Assembly (NCBI GenBank): GCA_900660155.1
Contig: CABFPE010000602.1
Coordinates: forward strand, 198,308-262,307
Source of the DNA: Hofstenia miamia
Taxonomy: Eukaryota > Xenacoelomorpha > Acoela > Hofsteniidae
DNA length: 64,000 bases
Direction of reading: 5' to 3'
Shown here piece after piece: positions 11,336-24,406 of this stretch. Both the position numbers and the translations under genes were made by a program. The notes beneath the pieces were generated by a model. That model saw only the letters and a list, made by a program, of their open reading frames with translations. It was not told where the DNA came from and did not search any database. Each line of letters starts with the position of its first letter. Position 1 is the stretch's first letter.

Positions 11336-14210
11336 AATGTGACAAATGCCTTTTGTTGAAATTGGTTTTACAATTTCATCAAAATATTTTTGTTAGAGAT
11401 TCCTTTGGAATCTCTCCTAAAAACAAGTTATCTGAAATAATGTCATTGACCTAACTAGTGCAAATCAATTTTAACAATGTAGGAAGCTAAATGTAACACT
11501 TTAATGTAGCTTATCTTGTTCTTTCTTATTAGATTAATCCAGGGTGCTTAAAGCTAAATTAAATCTGATATGGCTTCAAAATGGAGGAAATGGGAAAAGA
11601 AAACTGATGTGTTCTGTAATATTTGTGGAAGGTATACCTTGCCAAAGCAAGAGATCAAGATTACAGAATTTGTACAGAAGGCTTACTTCTCTTACTTTGG
11701 AATAAAGCTTGGAGATCAAGACGACCCTTGGGCTCCTCATTTAGGTTGCAAGTCCTGTATTGAACATCTCAGAGAATGGACAAATGGAAAAAGAAAAACA
11801 GGATTAAGCTTTGGTGTGACTGTGGCTTAGAGGGAGCCTTCAAATAATGTAAATAACTTATTTTCACATGGTGAGCCTTGCTGGGGTGAGTTCAAGAATA
11901 ATCTCCAAAGTAGAATATCCCAATATTCCATCAGCTATTAGACCTATTCTCCATTCCAATGATCTCCCAGTCCCAGTTTTCCTAGCTTTAAGAAATCCAA
12001 ACAATGAAGACACTAGTGGATCTTCTACTGAACAAGATATGGATGCTGATGATGATGATTTCACTTGCAGTGTACAAGATCCACTAAAACTAAGACTATT
12101 TAGCCAGGATGCATTTAATGACTTGATTCATGATCTTGGTCTCCTCAAGATGTCTGCTGAGTTGCTAACAAGCAGACTAAGTAAATGAAATCTCTTAACT
12201 GCAGATACTAAATTCACTTTTTACTGAAAAAGGGAAAAAAGCTTCCTGAAGTTTTTTGGTATAGAAAATTACTTTGTATTTTGCAATGATGTCAAAGTCC
12301 TTTTTAAAGCTTTGGGCTGTGAATATGGAAGCAGTGAGTGGAGGCTGTTTATTGACAGCTATAAAGCTAGTTTAAAATGTGTGCTGCTCAATAATGGGAA
12401 TCAGTATGCATCTGTACCAATTGGACACTCAGTTGTTTTGAAAGAAAGTTATGACAGTATGGCAATGGCTTTGAACAAAATAAAGTACAGTGAGAATAAC
12501 TGGACAAATGTGGATAGTTGAAAGTGATCTGCATCTTGCTTGACCAACAAAGTAGATTTACAAAGTTTCCCTGGTTTTTATGTTTATGGGACAGTCAAGC
12601 TCATCAAGAACACTGGGTTAGGAATAAATGACCAAAGAGGTGAAAAAAATATTTTGCATCCTCCCTTGATTAACCCCAGTAATGTTTTGCTTCCTCCACT
12701 ACATATTAAACTGGGAGTGATGAAACTATTTTAAAGGCAGTAAATAAGAAAGGTGATTGTTTTAGATATCTCNAATGTGACAAATGCCTTTTGTTGAAAT
12801 TGGTTTTACAATTTCATCAAAATATTTTTGTTAGAGATTCCTTTGGAATCTCTCCTAAAAACAAGTTATCTGAAATAATGTCATTGACCTAACTAGTGCA
12901 AATCAATTTTAACAATGTAGGAAGCTAAATGTAACACTTTAATGTAGCTTATCTTGTTCTTTCTTATTAGATTAATCCAGGGTGCTTAAAGCTAAATTAA
13001 ATCTGATATGGCTTCAAAATGGAGGAAATGGGAAAAGAAAACTGATGTGTTCTGTAATATTTGTGGAAGGTATACCTTGCCAAAGCAAGAGGTCAAGATT
13101 ACAGAATTTGTACAGAAGGCTTACTTCTCTTACTTTGGAATAAAGCTTGGAGATCAAGACGACCCTTGGGCTCCTCATTTAGGTTGCAAGTCCTGTATTG
13201 AACATCTCAGAGAATGGACAAATGGGAAAAGAAAAACAGGATTAAGCTTTGGTGTGACTGTGGCTTAGAGGGAGCCTTCAAATAATGTAAATAACTTATT
13301 TTCACATGGTGAGCCTTGCTGGGGTGAGTTCAAGAATAATCTCCAAAGTAGAATATCCCAATATTCCATCAGCTATTAGACCTATTCTCCATTCCAATGA
13401 TCTCCCAGTCCCAGTTTTCCTAGCTTTAAGAAATCCAAACAATGAAGACACTAGTGGATCTTCTACTGAACAAGATATGGATGCTGATGATGATGATTTC
13501 ACTTGCAGTGTACAAGATCCACTAAAACTAAGACTATTTAGCCAGGATGCATTTAATGACTTGATTCATGATCTTGGTCTCCTCAAGATGTCTGCTGAGT
13601 TGCTAACAAGCAGACTAAGTAAATGAAATCTCTTAACTGCAGATACTAAATTCACTTTTTACTGAAAAAGGGAAAAAAGCTTCCTGAAGTTTTTTGGTAT
13701 AGAAAATTACTTTGTATTTTGCAATGATGTCAAAGTCCTTTTTAAAGCTTTGGGCTGTGAATATGGAAGCAGTGAGTGGAGGCTGTTTATTGACAGCTAT
13801 AAAGCTAGTTTAAAATGTGTGCTGCTCAATAATGGGAATCAGTATGCATCTGTACCAATTGGACACTCAGTTGTTTTGAAAGAAAGTTATGACAGTATGG
13901 CAATGGCTTTGAACAAAATAAAGTACAGTGAGAATAACTGGACAAATGTGGATAGTTGAAAGTGATCTGCATCTTGCTTGACCAACAAAGTAGATTTACA
14001 AAGTTTCCCTGGTTTTTATGTTTATGGGACAGTCAAGCTCATCAAGAACACTGGGTTAGGAATAAATGACCAAAGAGGTGAAAAAAATATTTTGCATCCT
14101 CCCTTGATTAACCCCAGTAATGTTTTGCTTCCTCCACTACATATTAAACTGGGAGTGATGAAACTATTTTAAAGGCAGTAAATAAGAAAGGTGATTGTTT
14201 TAGATATCTC
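11336..14210. repeat. 1,437-bp tandem duplication across a single N
   Basis: 11336-12772 and 12774-14210 are nearly identical, with single-base differences seen at 11654/13092 and 11788/13226 (A/G in both). Base 12773 is N. The protein reading continues only past the second copy, so the second copy with 14211-14660 is the natural order. Most likely two haplotype contigs joined. Confidence 0.92.
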
Positions 14211-14660
14211 TGTGACAAATTCCCTGCTTTAAGTACCAAAAATTGAGGGCTGGTATTTTTGATGGTCCACAGATCTGCTGCATAATGAAAGACAAAAAGT
14301 TTGTGTTAACCATGACAGTTTTAGAGAAAGATGCTTGGGTCTCTTTTTCAGCAGTAGTTGATAACTTTCTAAGAAACTTTAAAGCTTTGAACTACAGAGA
14401 ACTAGTAAACTAGCTTTTAACATCATATCAAAAGTTAGGATGCAACATGAGTGTGAAGCTATATTTTCTTCATAGTCACATTGACTATTTTCCAGAAAAT
14501 TTGGGAGCAATGAGCAAAGAACAAGGAGAACATTTTCATCAGGACTTAAAAATGATGTAGAAAAGGTATCAAGGGTATTGGAATGAAAACATGATTGCAG
14601 ACTAGTGCTGGTTCCTTAAAAGAGATGTTGCTGGTAGCTGTTCACAAAAAGCACAGAAAT
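11570..14660 (+). pseudogene. Broken repetitive transposon-like protein gene, internally duplicated
   Basis: Segments in different frames together read one long protein: MASKWRKWEKKTDVFCNICG with GCKSCIEHL (CxxC and CxxCxxH, zinc-binding-like), VEYPNIPSAIRPILHSNDLP, LFSQDAFNDLIHDLGLLKMS, GSSEWRLFIDSYKASLKCVL, GHSVVLKESYDSMAMAL, LLPPLHIKLGVMKLF, then only after the second copy CDKFPAL, GCNMSVKLYFLHSHIDYFPE and KEQGEHFHQDLK. This resembles a widespread uncharacterised family in invertebrate genomes (cc8L18.2-like, from recall). Many frameshifts and stops: dead. The first 1,437 bp occur twice, see the repeat entry. Confidence 0.7.
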
Positions 14661-14689
14661 AAAAATGTATCTCTTGAGTTTTAAAATGT

Positions 14690-15445
14690 CAATGCCATAT
14701 TTTCTTTTGTACAGAGGATGTTTTGCCTAATGTGAAATTTTGACATGATGTGGTGTTTTGAATTCCATTTGTTGCTCCTGTTCTTCATAGTTCAATCTGT
14801 GTTGTATATCATGTAAGCTGCTATATGTCATGTTCCTCTTTGTTTTATTAAGGTGAATGAAGTGATTTTTCTTTTACTTTCTGCTAATTTCACTTACTTA
14901 ATATAATAGAAAAGGTCTAATGATTGAGAACACTTCAATTAACTCCATGGTGTAAAAACTGTATAGACAGTGATTGGGTTCACTCTACAAATTCAAAATC
15001 ACCATTTTCAATAATATTAAATTGTGCAAAAACTAGAACATATAGAAAAACTCTGATCAAATTTTTGGAATCAGTTCCCCAAAATTACCCTAAAACCATT
15101 CTTTTTTCACAATCCCCATGGAATTCATTTTTAATTGTTGGCCTGTGTAATTAACTCTAAAAAATAAATTTACCACAAAATTTTACAAAAAATAATTTGT
15201 AAAATAGTGGTGATGTTTACAAAGTTTCTTTGTCCTTACACATCACACACTGTTTTTCAAAGATGTAGGCACAAGTTTAAGCATGTTTTACTTCAAATAA
15301 AGATGGTTTTACTTCAAATTCCATATAATGATAAACAACACAAATTATTAACAGGTTTGAGATTGAAGGCAATGCATTTTGAACTGGCAAATGCATCTAC
15401 ACACAAACAATGAGGTATGTTGATACTTTTGTTTGATAACCTATG
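14690..15445. other. Non-coding stretch
   Basis: AT-rich; no gene or repeat supported. Confidence 0.5.
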
Positions 15446-15449
15446 CATA

Positions 15450-16225
15450 CTATAATATTTCACATTTAATCAAGTATTTTTTTTAAATTTACACCTTAAA
15501 GTAAATGGGGGATTTTCACTAAAATTAAAACTTAGATATTTTTAGCCAAAAATATTAAATTTAGTTTAAATTTTGCAAAAATCCATTGTCTTTTGCTTGT
15601 CTGATGATGTCACTAATTTTAAAATTCACAGAAATTTATTAATTTTTTGCTTGTGTTCATTTTAGAAATTAAGAGTTGTGTGATCATATAGGTAGTGACA
15701 TCATCAAACAAGAAAGAGCCAGTTAACTTCTACAAAATTTAGCAAATATTTATTAATGGTTGCTATATTTTTAAAGAATTTAAACTAAATTAAACATTTT
15801 TAGATAAAAAGTTTTAATTTTAAATTTTAGTGAAAATCCCCCATTACACATTTTGATTTTTGCTACATTGAATATTTTGTTTACTCATATGCAATTTAAA
15901 TTTTCTATTTTTATAACTAGCAACTTACCAAAACTATAAATTATACACATTGATTTTTGCATTGTTGTGTCATTTGGATGATAGTTACTGAACATTTATT
16001 TCAATTGTTTTCATCATCTAAGTATATTATAATATTTCACACTTAATCAAGCATGTTTTTTAAATTTCCACTTTAAACTAAATTATATGTATCAATTTTT
16101 GTTATGTTGAGTATTTTGTTTAATTGCAAACACTCAAAATTTACTATTTTTATAACTAGTAGCTTACTGAAACTAGAAATTATACACATTAATATTTGCC
16201 TTGTTGTGTCATTTGGATGATATTT
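15450..16225. repeat. Tandem duplication of about 200-210 bp, first copy split by a MITE
   Basis: Copy A is 15450-15504 plus 15845-16000; copy B is 16028-16225. Shared words include TATAATATTTCACA, TTAATCAAG, TTTTTATAACTAG and GTTGTGTCATTTGGATGATA. Copy B lacks the 340-bp insert. Confidence 0.8.
15505..15844. mobile_element. 340-bp MITE with long inverted ends
   Basis: Begins ATGGGGGATTTTCACTAAAA and ends with the inverse TTTTAGTGAAAATCCCCCAT. The arms are roughly 100 bp or more (also ...TGATGATGTCACTA... against TAGTGACATCATCA in the middle). No coding capacity. Confidence 0.88.
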
Positions 16226-16318
16226 ACTGTAGAACATAAATTAAATTTTTCCAAGTCAGCAGAGTTTGTTATGGTTATGTGATTTTATAGACATTGTTTT
16301 TGTTATTATTATAATATA

Positions 16319-16350
16319 TATATTATATTATTATAATATATTATAATATT
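16319..16350. repeat. TA-rich palindrome
   Basis: ATATATATTATATTATTATA-type self-complementary tract. Confidence 0.6.
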
Positions 16351-16581
16351 ACTTTGTAATTTTCTTGAAATTCTATCATTTTAATACATGCATCTATATT
16401 TTTTGCATGTGAATAATACACTATTTAAAAACATTTGTATGTTTAGAATGGGGAATGCATCATGGGGTTTACAAATTTAATGATTGGAAATTATATCTAT
16501 AGAAGGAAAAAAATCAACATAAACTAGGAATAACCAATGTGTCATCATATTCATGCATTAAAGTTACAATAACAAAAAATC

Positions 16582-16760
16582 TATGTAATGTATACACCCA
16601 TGCAAAAGTTATAAAGCAAATAAAAGTGAAAATCATGCAAAGAAGACAAAGAAGTGGAAAACAGAAAACCATGTAAATGTATACAGCCATGCAAAGTCAT
16701 AAACCAAATAAAGTGAAAAACATGAAAAGTTGAGAAAAGATGTATTAGTCTACAAATGAT
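16582..16760. repeat. Two copies of a roughly 90-bp unit
   Basis: ATGTATACACCCATGCAAAA (about 16588) and ATGTATACAGCCATGCAAAG (about 16675) begin similar stretches continuing TAAAGCAAATAAAAGTGAAA and TAAACCAAATAAAGTGAAAA. Confidence 0.65.
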
Positions 16761-19550
16761 TACAACCTGAAAAATCATGTGCAAAGCTGACAAAAGATGT
16801 AACAGTCAGCAAATGTGTACATCTCATGAAAATCCATATAAATAAAAAAAGAATTGCATAGAAAAGATTGTTGTGTAAAACTAATGTAATAATAGTGTAT
16901 TAATAAAAGCAGCATGTATATGTATAAATCCTACTAGTGACATCACATGTATAATTTTTCAGAAAGCAAAATTGGCTTTATCATGAAAGTCTATATATCA
17001 TATGCCTGTAATGTTTAAGTATGAAGCAATTAAATTACATTAATTGTATAGATGTTTTAATCATTAAATGTGTGTGTGTTTGTGGAATTTTTTACAATGG
17101 AAAAATAGCAGTGTATTTGAAAAAACAAAAAAGGAGGACTTTTGCATGTAATGTATTGATTCCCAAATCAAATTACATTTGTACATAGAACTGGTTAAAC
17201 AATAGAAATGTAAGGAATTTTTTATGGATAGGAAAATTATTATTCAGCAATGCATCATCAAAGACATGATGTAAACCCCAATTAGTCAGCTAATGTATGC
17301 AATCATAGGTAAGTATGCAAACTAAGTAACATGTGATATAGTCAGGTATATTAACAAAAACATGTAATGAAATTAGCCACATAAATTAGTCACTATAGCA
17401 AACACATGTTTATTAATCATTGTAAAATTTAGCCTTGTAAATATCACAAACATTAAAAATTAATCAGTAACTAAATTGTTTCCAGATGGTCTTGAAACCC
17501 CATCTCAATATCTGTGAATCTGTGATGACGTCATTTTGACACTTATTTCAACTACTTATATATATAATGATGGATGATCATACAGTAATGGTTTAGAGTA
17601 ATTCTGATTGCTGATAAATTAACAAGGTGAAAAATTTGCTGTCAAGGATAGCCACTTGGGAAGATTTCAGTCCAAAACATTGATGGTAGATGATTTCACT
17701 CTCTCACTGAATTGATTATAAAAAGAACATTTCTTCAATTGTCTGAGATGAAAAGATGGAAAAGATTTGCACTTTATCAAAAAAAATACATTAAAATCTG
17801 CAAATTTCTGTGAATATTCAGAATTCTCAAATATAATGCATTCCATTAATTCATTTAAATATTATTCAATATATTTTAACAGTCTTTCAATCACAAACTC
17901 AGAATTTAGACTGTTTTTTTTAACTGTTTCCAAGCTCTAATTTAGGTATACATGACAATGAGTTTATGAGTGACAATTATGATTTTCTTTAGTTAATAAT
18001 TCTAAATCTACAAGTTTAGGGGGTACAGGAATTCAACTGTTCACTACTTTAATATGACTATAGAAGGAAATGTTATGTTTTCCATACCCAAATTACATAA
18101 ATAATATCTTAGAACAGATGTAGTGAAACTTTCCACCTTTCAATGTCTTTGGGTTTAAATTGGAAATGTAAACAACAATTTTGAAAGCTGAATTACTTGA
18201 GATCTTCTATTGTCCAAAATATTACTTATACAAATAGTTTTTACTTTCAAATTGAAAATGAATTTTTTACAAATATAATGTTTATTGAAGGCTGGAACAT
18301 AGACCTTCCAAATTACAATGAAAACTGCAAGCTTTAAAATTTTCTTTACATTTTAATATTTCACTAATATATATCACAATTCCTTTTAAAATTACTGATA
18401 ATAGTTAAGGACTTACTATTTCATGACATCAGATAATTCTCATTCTTGTATTTTTTTATAATTTGAATATCTGTACTCTGATCACTGTCTTATTATTTGT
18501 TGGAATTTATTGTCAATTTACTAAATAGAAAAATATGAAAACTGAAAAGTTATGCTGTGAAGGTAAATCCATTGCAAATATAAAATGAATCAGCATTATG
18601 CTCATTGAAATTTTCATAAATTTAGGAAACTACAATGGCATGAATGTATCTTTTATTCCTAATAAAATTTAAGTGACTCCAACCTCTTTCTCTTTTTATT
18701 TGCATTTAGATATGAAATCATAAAGATGATGCATTGCTGAAGAAACTAAACAGCAGACCCTCCTAATACCAATCTGATTACTAAAGCTGGACCAACATTT
18801 TACATTTTAAGTGTGTGCATAAGATATTCTTTGTTTTTCTGATGAATTAATATTGGCAAACACAGTAGGGGAAAAATTACTTGAAGCAATATCTAATTTA
18901 GAAATGGTAAATATTGAATTACTTTTTGTATTTTTTGTGTAAGCCATTTTGTTAATACTATCCTTATTAGATATATGAGCTGTGCTTACTTACAAAATTT
19001 CACTCATTAATATCAAATATGTAATAGTTTATATAATAACTTGCAGTTTTCTAAGAAAAGTTTCATTATTTGAATTCATTTTTCCCCTACTTCATAGCAC
19101 CAAGGTTAAAGATTGCTTAAATTATTTATGCATTTTAATCACATTTCCAATCTGCAAAGTATTTCAAACAATTCTTCTTTATCAGAATAATGAGTATTTT
19201 TGCAAACATGATATTTTCTCCAAATCACAATATGGTTCTCATAGGGTTATTCTACTAGCAGAACTCTAATACAAGGTACTGAAAAATGGAGAAAATTCTA
19301 AAATGATAATGAATAGTCTGCAATTGCTTGGTTAGATCTCTCAAAGGTATTAAATTCCATTTATCAAAATATCTTACAACAAAACATTGAATTTTTAATA
19401 ATTTCTAATAACACTATAGGTGTCATTTCTAGTTTCTTGTATAATCATTTACAAAGATTTAACCTTTTTCAGATTTGGTTTGCAATAAAAATGAAAACCT
19501 GCATCAATACCTATTTAATATTTACACAAATAATTTGTTAGATTAAGCAA
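16761..19550. other. Non-coding stretch
   Basis: AT-rich, short spurious frames only. I see no supportable gene. Confidence 0.5.
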
Positions 19551-19576
19551 AATGAGACATTAAAACAGCATGGAAA

Positions 19577-19890
19577 TGACACAGCATTCCTTAATTTCTC
19601 AAAATTCTCTTGAAAAAGAAGTTGAAGCTCTTAAAAAAATTGTACATCTCTCACTAAACATTTTCCTTCTTCTATACTAATAGTGAATCCATCAAAAACT
19701 CAATTCTACATTGCTAATACAAAAACTGAATCTACTAATACTTTCCAATATAGAATTAATTTCAACCACAGTAATATATAACAAGTTGAATCATTGAGAA
19801 AACCTTGAAATGATTTTTGTCTCACATCTAAATTTTGAAAAGCATTTTATTAGAAAAATGGCCATGCTGATTAAGGCAAATATATTCATT
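19577..19890 (+). pseudogene. LINE reverse transcriptase fragment (plus strand)
   Basis: Reads NDTAFLNFSKFS (decayed YADD region), IVNPSKTQFYIANTK (the conserved NxxKT-F motif) and MIFVSHLNFEKHFIRKMA (palm/thumb YLG-x-DS-L region), with stops and frameshifts between. Typical of CR1/Jockey-type non-LTR elements; heavily decayed. Confidence 0.7.
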
Positions 19891-19894
19891 CATA

Positions 19895-20130
19895 CCTGTA
19901 GCAAATTTTCTAATTATAATATTAATGTGATTGTTTAACTTCAAACTTGAATCAATATTCACTCCTAAGTACTTAAAAGTGTCTCAGAAGGAAAATTAAC
20001 ATTTTTTATATTCAAGGTCAGTGCAGAAACATCTTAAATACATTTATTGGGCTGCAAAATACAAAATTCCATTTTAACTTCATCAATTATCCACTTATGC
20101 ATTAAAAAAATATCTTGACAAATTGTTACA
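19895..20130 (-). pseudogene. LINE reverse transcriptase fragment (minus strand)
   Basis: Reverse complement reads KMEFCILQP, then GVNIDSSLKLNNHINIIIRK, the same domain region as the neighbouring plus-strand fragment and as the LINE at 26-28 kb (KTEFCIMQP, YLGVIIDSNLNF). Together the two fragments converge tail to tail. Confidence 0.65.
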
Positions 20131-22640
20131 ATTTAAGTCTATAGATTTCACTGCTATGTGTATTAATGTATTATTTCTAAAAATATCATTTAACTATTGG
20201 TTTTAATTGCAATTTGTCATAGGATACATGTCATTTACATAAAAACTAAAAAGAAGATGACCTAGAATACAAAAAAAGTTAGTATTCCTATGGATTTCAC
20301 TAATGAAGATAACATAAATTTGAATGTTGTCTTGTTCACTGCCACTCATGATCTTTCATACATGAAAAAGAAAAAAGATATGAAAAATCAATATTATGCT
20401 TTTGTCTATTGACTGAACATTCCCTGCTCAAAATATGCACTCACATTTGTGAAATTATTTGAGATTGTAATCCTAACATGAATGAACAAATTTACAAGAG
20501 AAACCAGATAATGGAATGGCATTGGTGTATCATGTGAATTGGTGATCAAGAGGTCTATGTAATTTCAAAGACACATTCAAAAGGCTCACTTTTCTTGCCT
20601 TTTGAGCCTTTTTCCCATTGTACTGCAGCATGTATTGCAATCAATTAGTAATCTTATGGAATTTATATCAAAGCAAATTTCTGACAAAAAATTTTACATA
20701 AGAACAGAGGTCACTATATATTGGCTGAATGTTATATGAATATTATTGAAATATAAAGATAATGCTTACTGAAAAAAATATGGCCCTTACAAAAAAAATT
20801 AGCATCTCCTTTCAAAACTGCGCATTTTGGTGTAAGATTTTTATTCATAGCTTCATTATACCAAAAGTTAGTAAAACAAATTGCCCAAATCTGGCCAACC
20901 TAGCTCAGCCAATATTGATCTTAGAGCTAAATATGCTGAGAAAAAAATTTTTCAGTGAAATTTGCTACTTAAAAATTCAAATGGAGCTGTGATATCTTTA
21001 AAATTTTTTTTGCTATAGCCTGCTAAAGTTAAGGTATAATATCTAAAGTCCTACCCAGGTTTTCAAAATAATTTTTTTTTTAAAATAATTTATGGCTGTG
21101 TGAAATTTTTGTCTTGAAATTTCAAACAATTCTGATCAAAATTCAGATCACTAGTGTGCAAAAACAAAAAAAAATTTCAAAAAAAGTTTTTTTTCAAATA
21201 AATGGTATAAAAAATTTAAAAATTCATTCTTATTTAAAAATTTCTATACATTTTTAATATTTGGAAATTAAAAAAAACTTTTAATTTTCAAATTCCATAG
21301 CTAATTTTTTGTGTGAGCTCTCTCCAAATATCATCAATAACAACAAAAAAATTATTTATTTTCCCACTAGAGAGCGCAATTTTGACATGTTCAGGCTTGT
21401 AAAAGGCTTACAATCTTTAGCTTGCGGAGCTCTATAAGCCTGCAAAATTTCATGTTGATAGTTGCAATATTGACAGGGCAATGGGCAAAAATGTGTTTTT
21501 CAAGAAATTTAGAGGGAGTATAGAAAGCAACTAATGTTGCTTAACAAGGTATTTGAGAGAAGCTACTACTCCACTTATAGATTTGATTCCAAAATGGATT
21601 TCGCTTTTGTGAAGTCCATTATTAGACACTCCAGTTTATCATGACTATGGGCAGCTGAATACTGTGTTGAATACTTGAATGCAATTGATGAAGTTGTGAA
21701 TGAAATTGATGATCATGACAGAGATGGAATCAGATTAAACATTTAGGATACAATCCAATCCGGATCTGAAACTTCATGATTGGGATTCGATCTAATCCGA
21801 ATTTTTAAAAGAATTTTAGTTTTCGACCTGAAACAGATCCCAATATAAATAAGTATTCTAACAATAAATAAACATGGACTTAAAATATATTTATGTTTCC
21901 TTCAAATGCGCATAGAAAACTTTAAGTGCTTCAACACAGTTTTGAGATCAGAAATGGACATATACGATATACTAGTAAGGACAGGGTCAGGCTTGGACCA
22001 AAGCATTGGAAAAATCGGACGACTTACACAATAGTGCATGCAAATAAACTCAAATCTAGTGAATCTTATATAAATCAAATTCAATGTGTTGAAAAATCAA
22101 TGTTAAATTTGGAAATATTTCAATAGCATCAAATGCTCTTTTAGTACTACAGTCAATTTTGCTCAAGCAAACAAAAAATTCAAGAAATGCATTTGCCAAA
22201 GATCGTAAAATGGACCTTCATGGCTAGGATTTAAATAGGCCATACCGGATTTCAGCAGAGCGTGGGTCCCAATTTTCGGCCAATGTCCATTTATGTTTGA
22301 AATTGATGGCTTCTTTTATCTGTAGTTGTCCACCCAAATGAAGCAAATCCGTTTCTGATTGGCGTGACTTTGATTATGAGTGGTAACTGATAATTTTTCT
22401 GTCAAAACTGCATCAAATTCATTTCTTTTCATATTTGTAAGCTTTTAGTAATCAAATTTCTAAAATTGTCATCAACTAAAAATCATAATATAGTTATAGA
22501 AATGGTGTTACTGGACTATTAATTGTATCTAAATCAAAAATCACAATTTTGCAATTGAAGTTTTGTCAAACAACAAGATAAATCTTACTTCAAAATTGCA
22601 GCGCAGGCGATTAAAACAAGAATAGCACAAACAATGACAA
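20131..22640. other. Non-coding stretch
   Basis: AT-rich with poly-A/T tracts and a small hairpin near 20581-20612 (AAGGCTCA against TGAGCCTT). No gene supported. Confidence 0.45.
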
Positions 22641-23163
22641 ATGGGGGGTATTCATGAAATTTTAATTTTTTTGAAATGGGCTAATTTTGTATATATTTGC
22701 GTGATAATTCCAAAAAAAGGTGTACCAGACCCTGAAATTTAATAGTTTTGTTTAAATTGATTTTTATTTCCAAATCCCATTACCCCAATTTCATTGGTTT
22801 GACGTAATTTCAGTGTAAACAAATTTGCTCTTACATGTTTATTTAAATATTTACTACTTTGCTTTACATGTTATCAAAGTTGATTCATTGAATAATAAAG
22901 TAGCTTGGCTATGATCATAATATTAACTCAATGATCCATTTATTTACCATATATGATACCTTTCACTTTAAACTGGCGATTTTTGTAGCAATTTAACAAC
23001 TTTTGGTATATTGAAGATTAGAGCTAAATTTTAATTTTAATGATTAGTTTTATTTTATAGTTTTACTTAAATGAATTTTTAAAAAAGCAACTTCGCTTAA
23101 TTTGCCAACGATCGACGGTATGGCAGTTGCTGCCTTTTTTTAGCAATTCCTCAATTTTACAAC

Positions 23164-23405
23164 GTTTACTACGATTTTCGGAAATCAATCAGCGGCTAGA
23201 GGAAGGCGTAGATTGAGATGAAAAAACCTTTAGGACTACACCATTTCGCAAGCGTTTTTTCTTACATTTTCCCCACAGCACTTCATAATAGTTTTCTATA
23301 TCTTCTTTGACATCAAAATGCTATACAAGAGCATACAATGAATACTGTGGAGGAACATGACAATCAATTCTCTTAACCAATCTGCACCATGCTTTTTTAT
23401 TCTTC
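23164..23405 (-). CDS. Partial unknown protein of the long-TIR element
   Basis: Minus-strand frame entering from the N gap: KKAWCRLVKRIDCHVPPQYS, then LYALV, one TAG, then HFDVKEDIENYYEVLWGKCK and KKRLRNGVVLK, ending at TGA near 23193. About 70 codons with a single stop in DNA of this AT content, with varied composition, suggests former coding sequence. No family is recognised. Confidence 0.4.
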
Positions 23406-23406
23406 C

Positions 23407-24406
23407 NNNNNNNNNNNNNNNNNNNNNNNNNNNNNNNNNNNNNNNNNNNNNNNNNNNNNNNNNNNNNNNNNNNNNNNNNNNNNNNNNNNNNNNNNNNNNN
23501 NNNNNNNNNNNNNNNNNNNNNNNNNNNNNNNNNNNNNNNNNNNNNNNNNNNNNNNNNNNNNNNNNNNNNNNNNNNNNNNNNNNNNNNNNNNNNNNNNNNN
23601 NNNNNNNNNNNNNNNNNNNNNNNNNNNNNNNNNNNNNNNNNNNNNNNNNNNNNNNNNNNNNNNNNNNNNNNNNNNNNNNNNNNNNNNNNNNNNNNNNNNN
23701 NNNNNNNNNNNNNNNNNNNNNNNNNNNNNNNNNNNNNNNNNNNNNNNNNNNNNNNNNNNNNNNNNNNNNNNNNNNNNNNNNNNNNNNNNNNNNNNNNNNN
23801 NNNNNNNNNNNNNNNNNNNNNNNNNNNNNNNNNNNNNNNNNNNNNNNNNNNNNNNNNNNNNNNNNNNNNNNNNNNNNNNNNNNNNNNNNNNNNNNNNNNN
23901 NNNNNNNNNNNNNNNNNNNNNNNNNNNNNNNNNNNNNNNNNNNNNNNNNNNNNNNNNNNNNNNNNNNNNNNNNNNNNNNNNNNNNNNNNNNNNNNNNNNN
24001 NNNNNNNNNNNNNNNNNNNNNNNNNNNNNNNNNNNNNNNNNNNNNNNNNNNNNNNNNNNNNNNNNNNNNNNNNNNNNNNNNNNNNNNNNNNNNNNNNNNN
24101 NNNNNNNNNNNNNNNNNNNNNNNNNNNNNNNNNNNNNNNNNNNNNNNNNNNNNNNNNNNNNNNNNNNNNNNNNNNNNNNNNNNNNNNNNNNNNNNNNNNN
24201 NNNNNNNNNNNNNNNNNNNNNNNNNNNNNNNNNNNNNNNNNNNNNNNNNNNNNNNNNNNNNNNNNNNNNNNNNNNNNNNNNNNNNNNNNNNNNNNNNNNN
24301 NNNNNNNNNNNNNNNNNNNNNNNNNNNNNNNNNNNNNNNNNNNNNNNNNNNNNNNNNNNNNNNNNNNNNNNNNNNNNNNNNNNNNNNNNNNNNNNNNNNN
24401 NNNNNN
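23407..24406. other. Assembly gap (1,000 N)
   Basis: Exactly 1,000 N. Any open frame across it is artificial. Confidence 0.99.

Noticed and set aside
11864-12064. Minus-strand frames in both copies of the 1,437-bp repeat
   Set aside because: Shadow of the plus-strand transposon-like protein; no homology features.
16581-16793. Minus-strand frame with repeated FHF/LHGC words
   Set aside because: Arises from the roughly 90-bp tandem unit.
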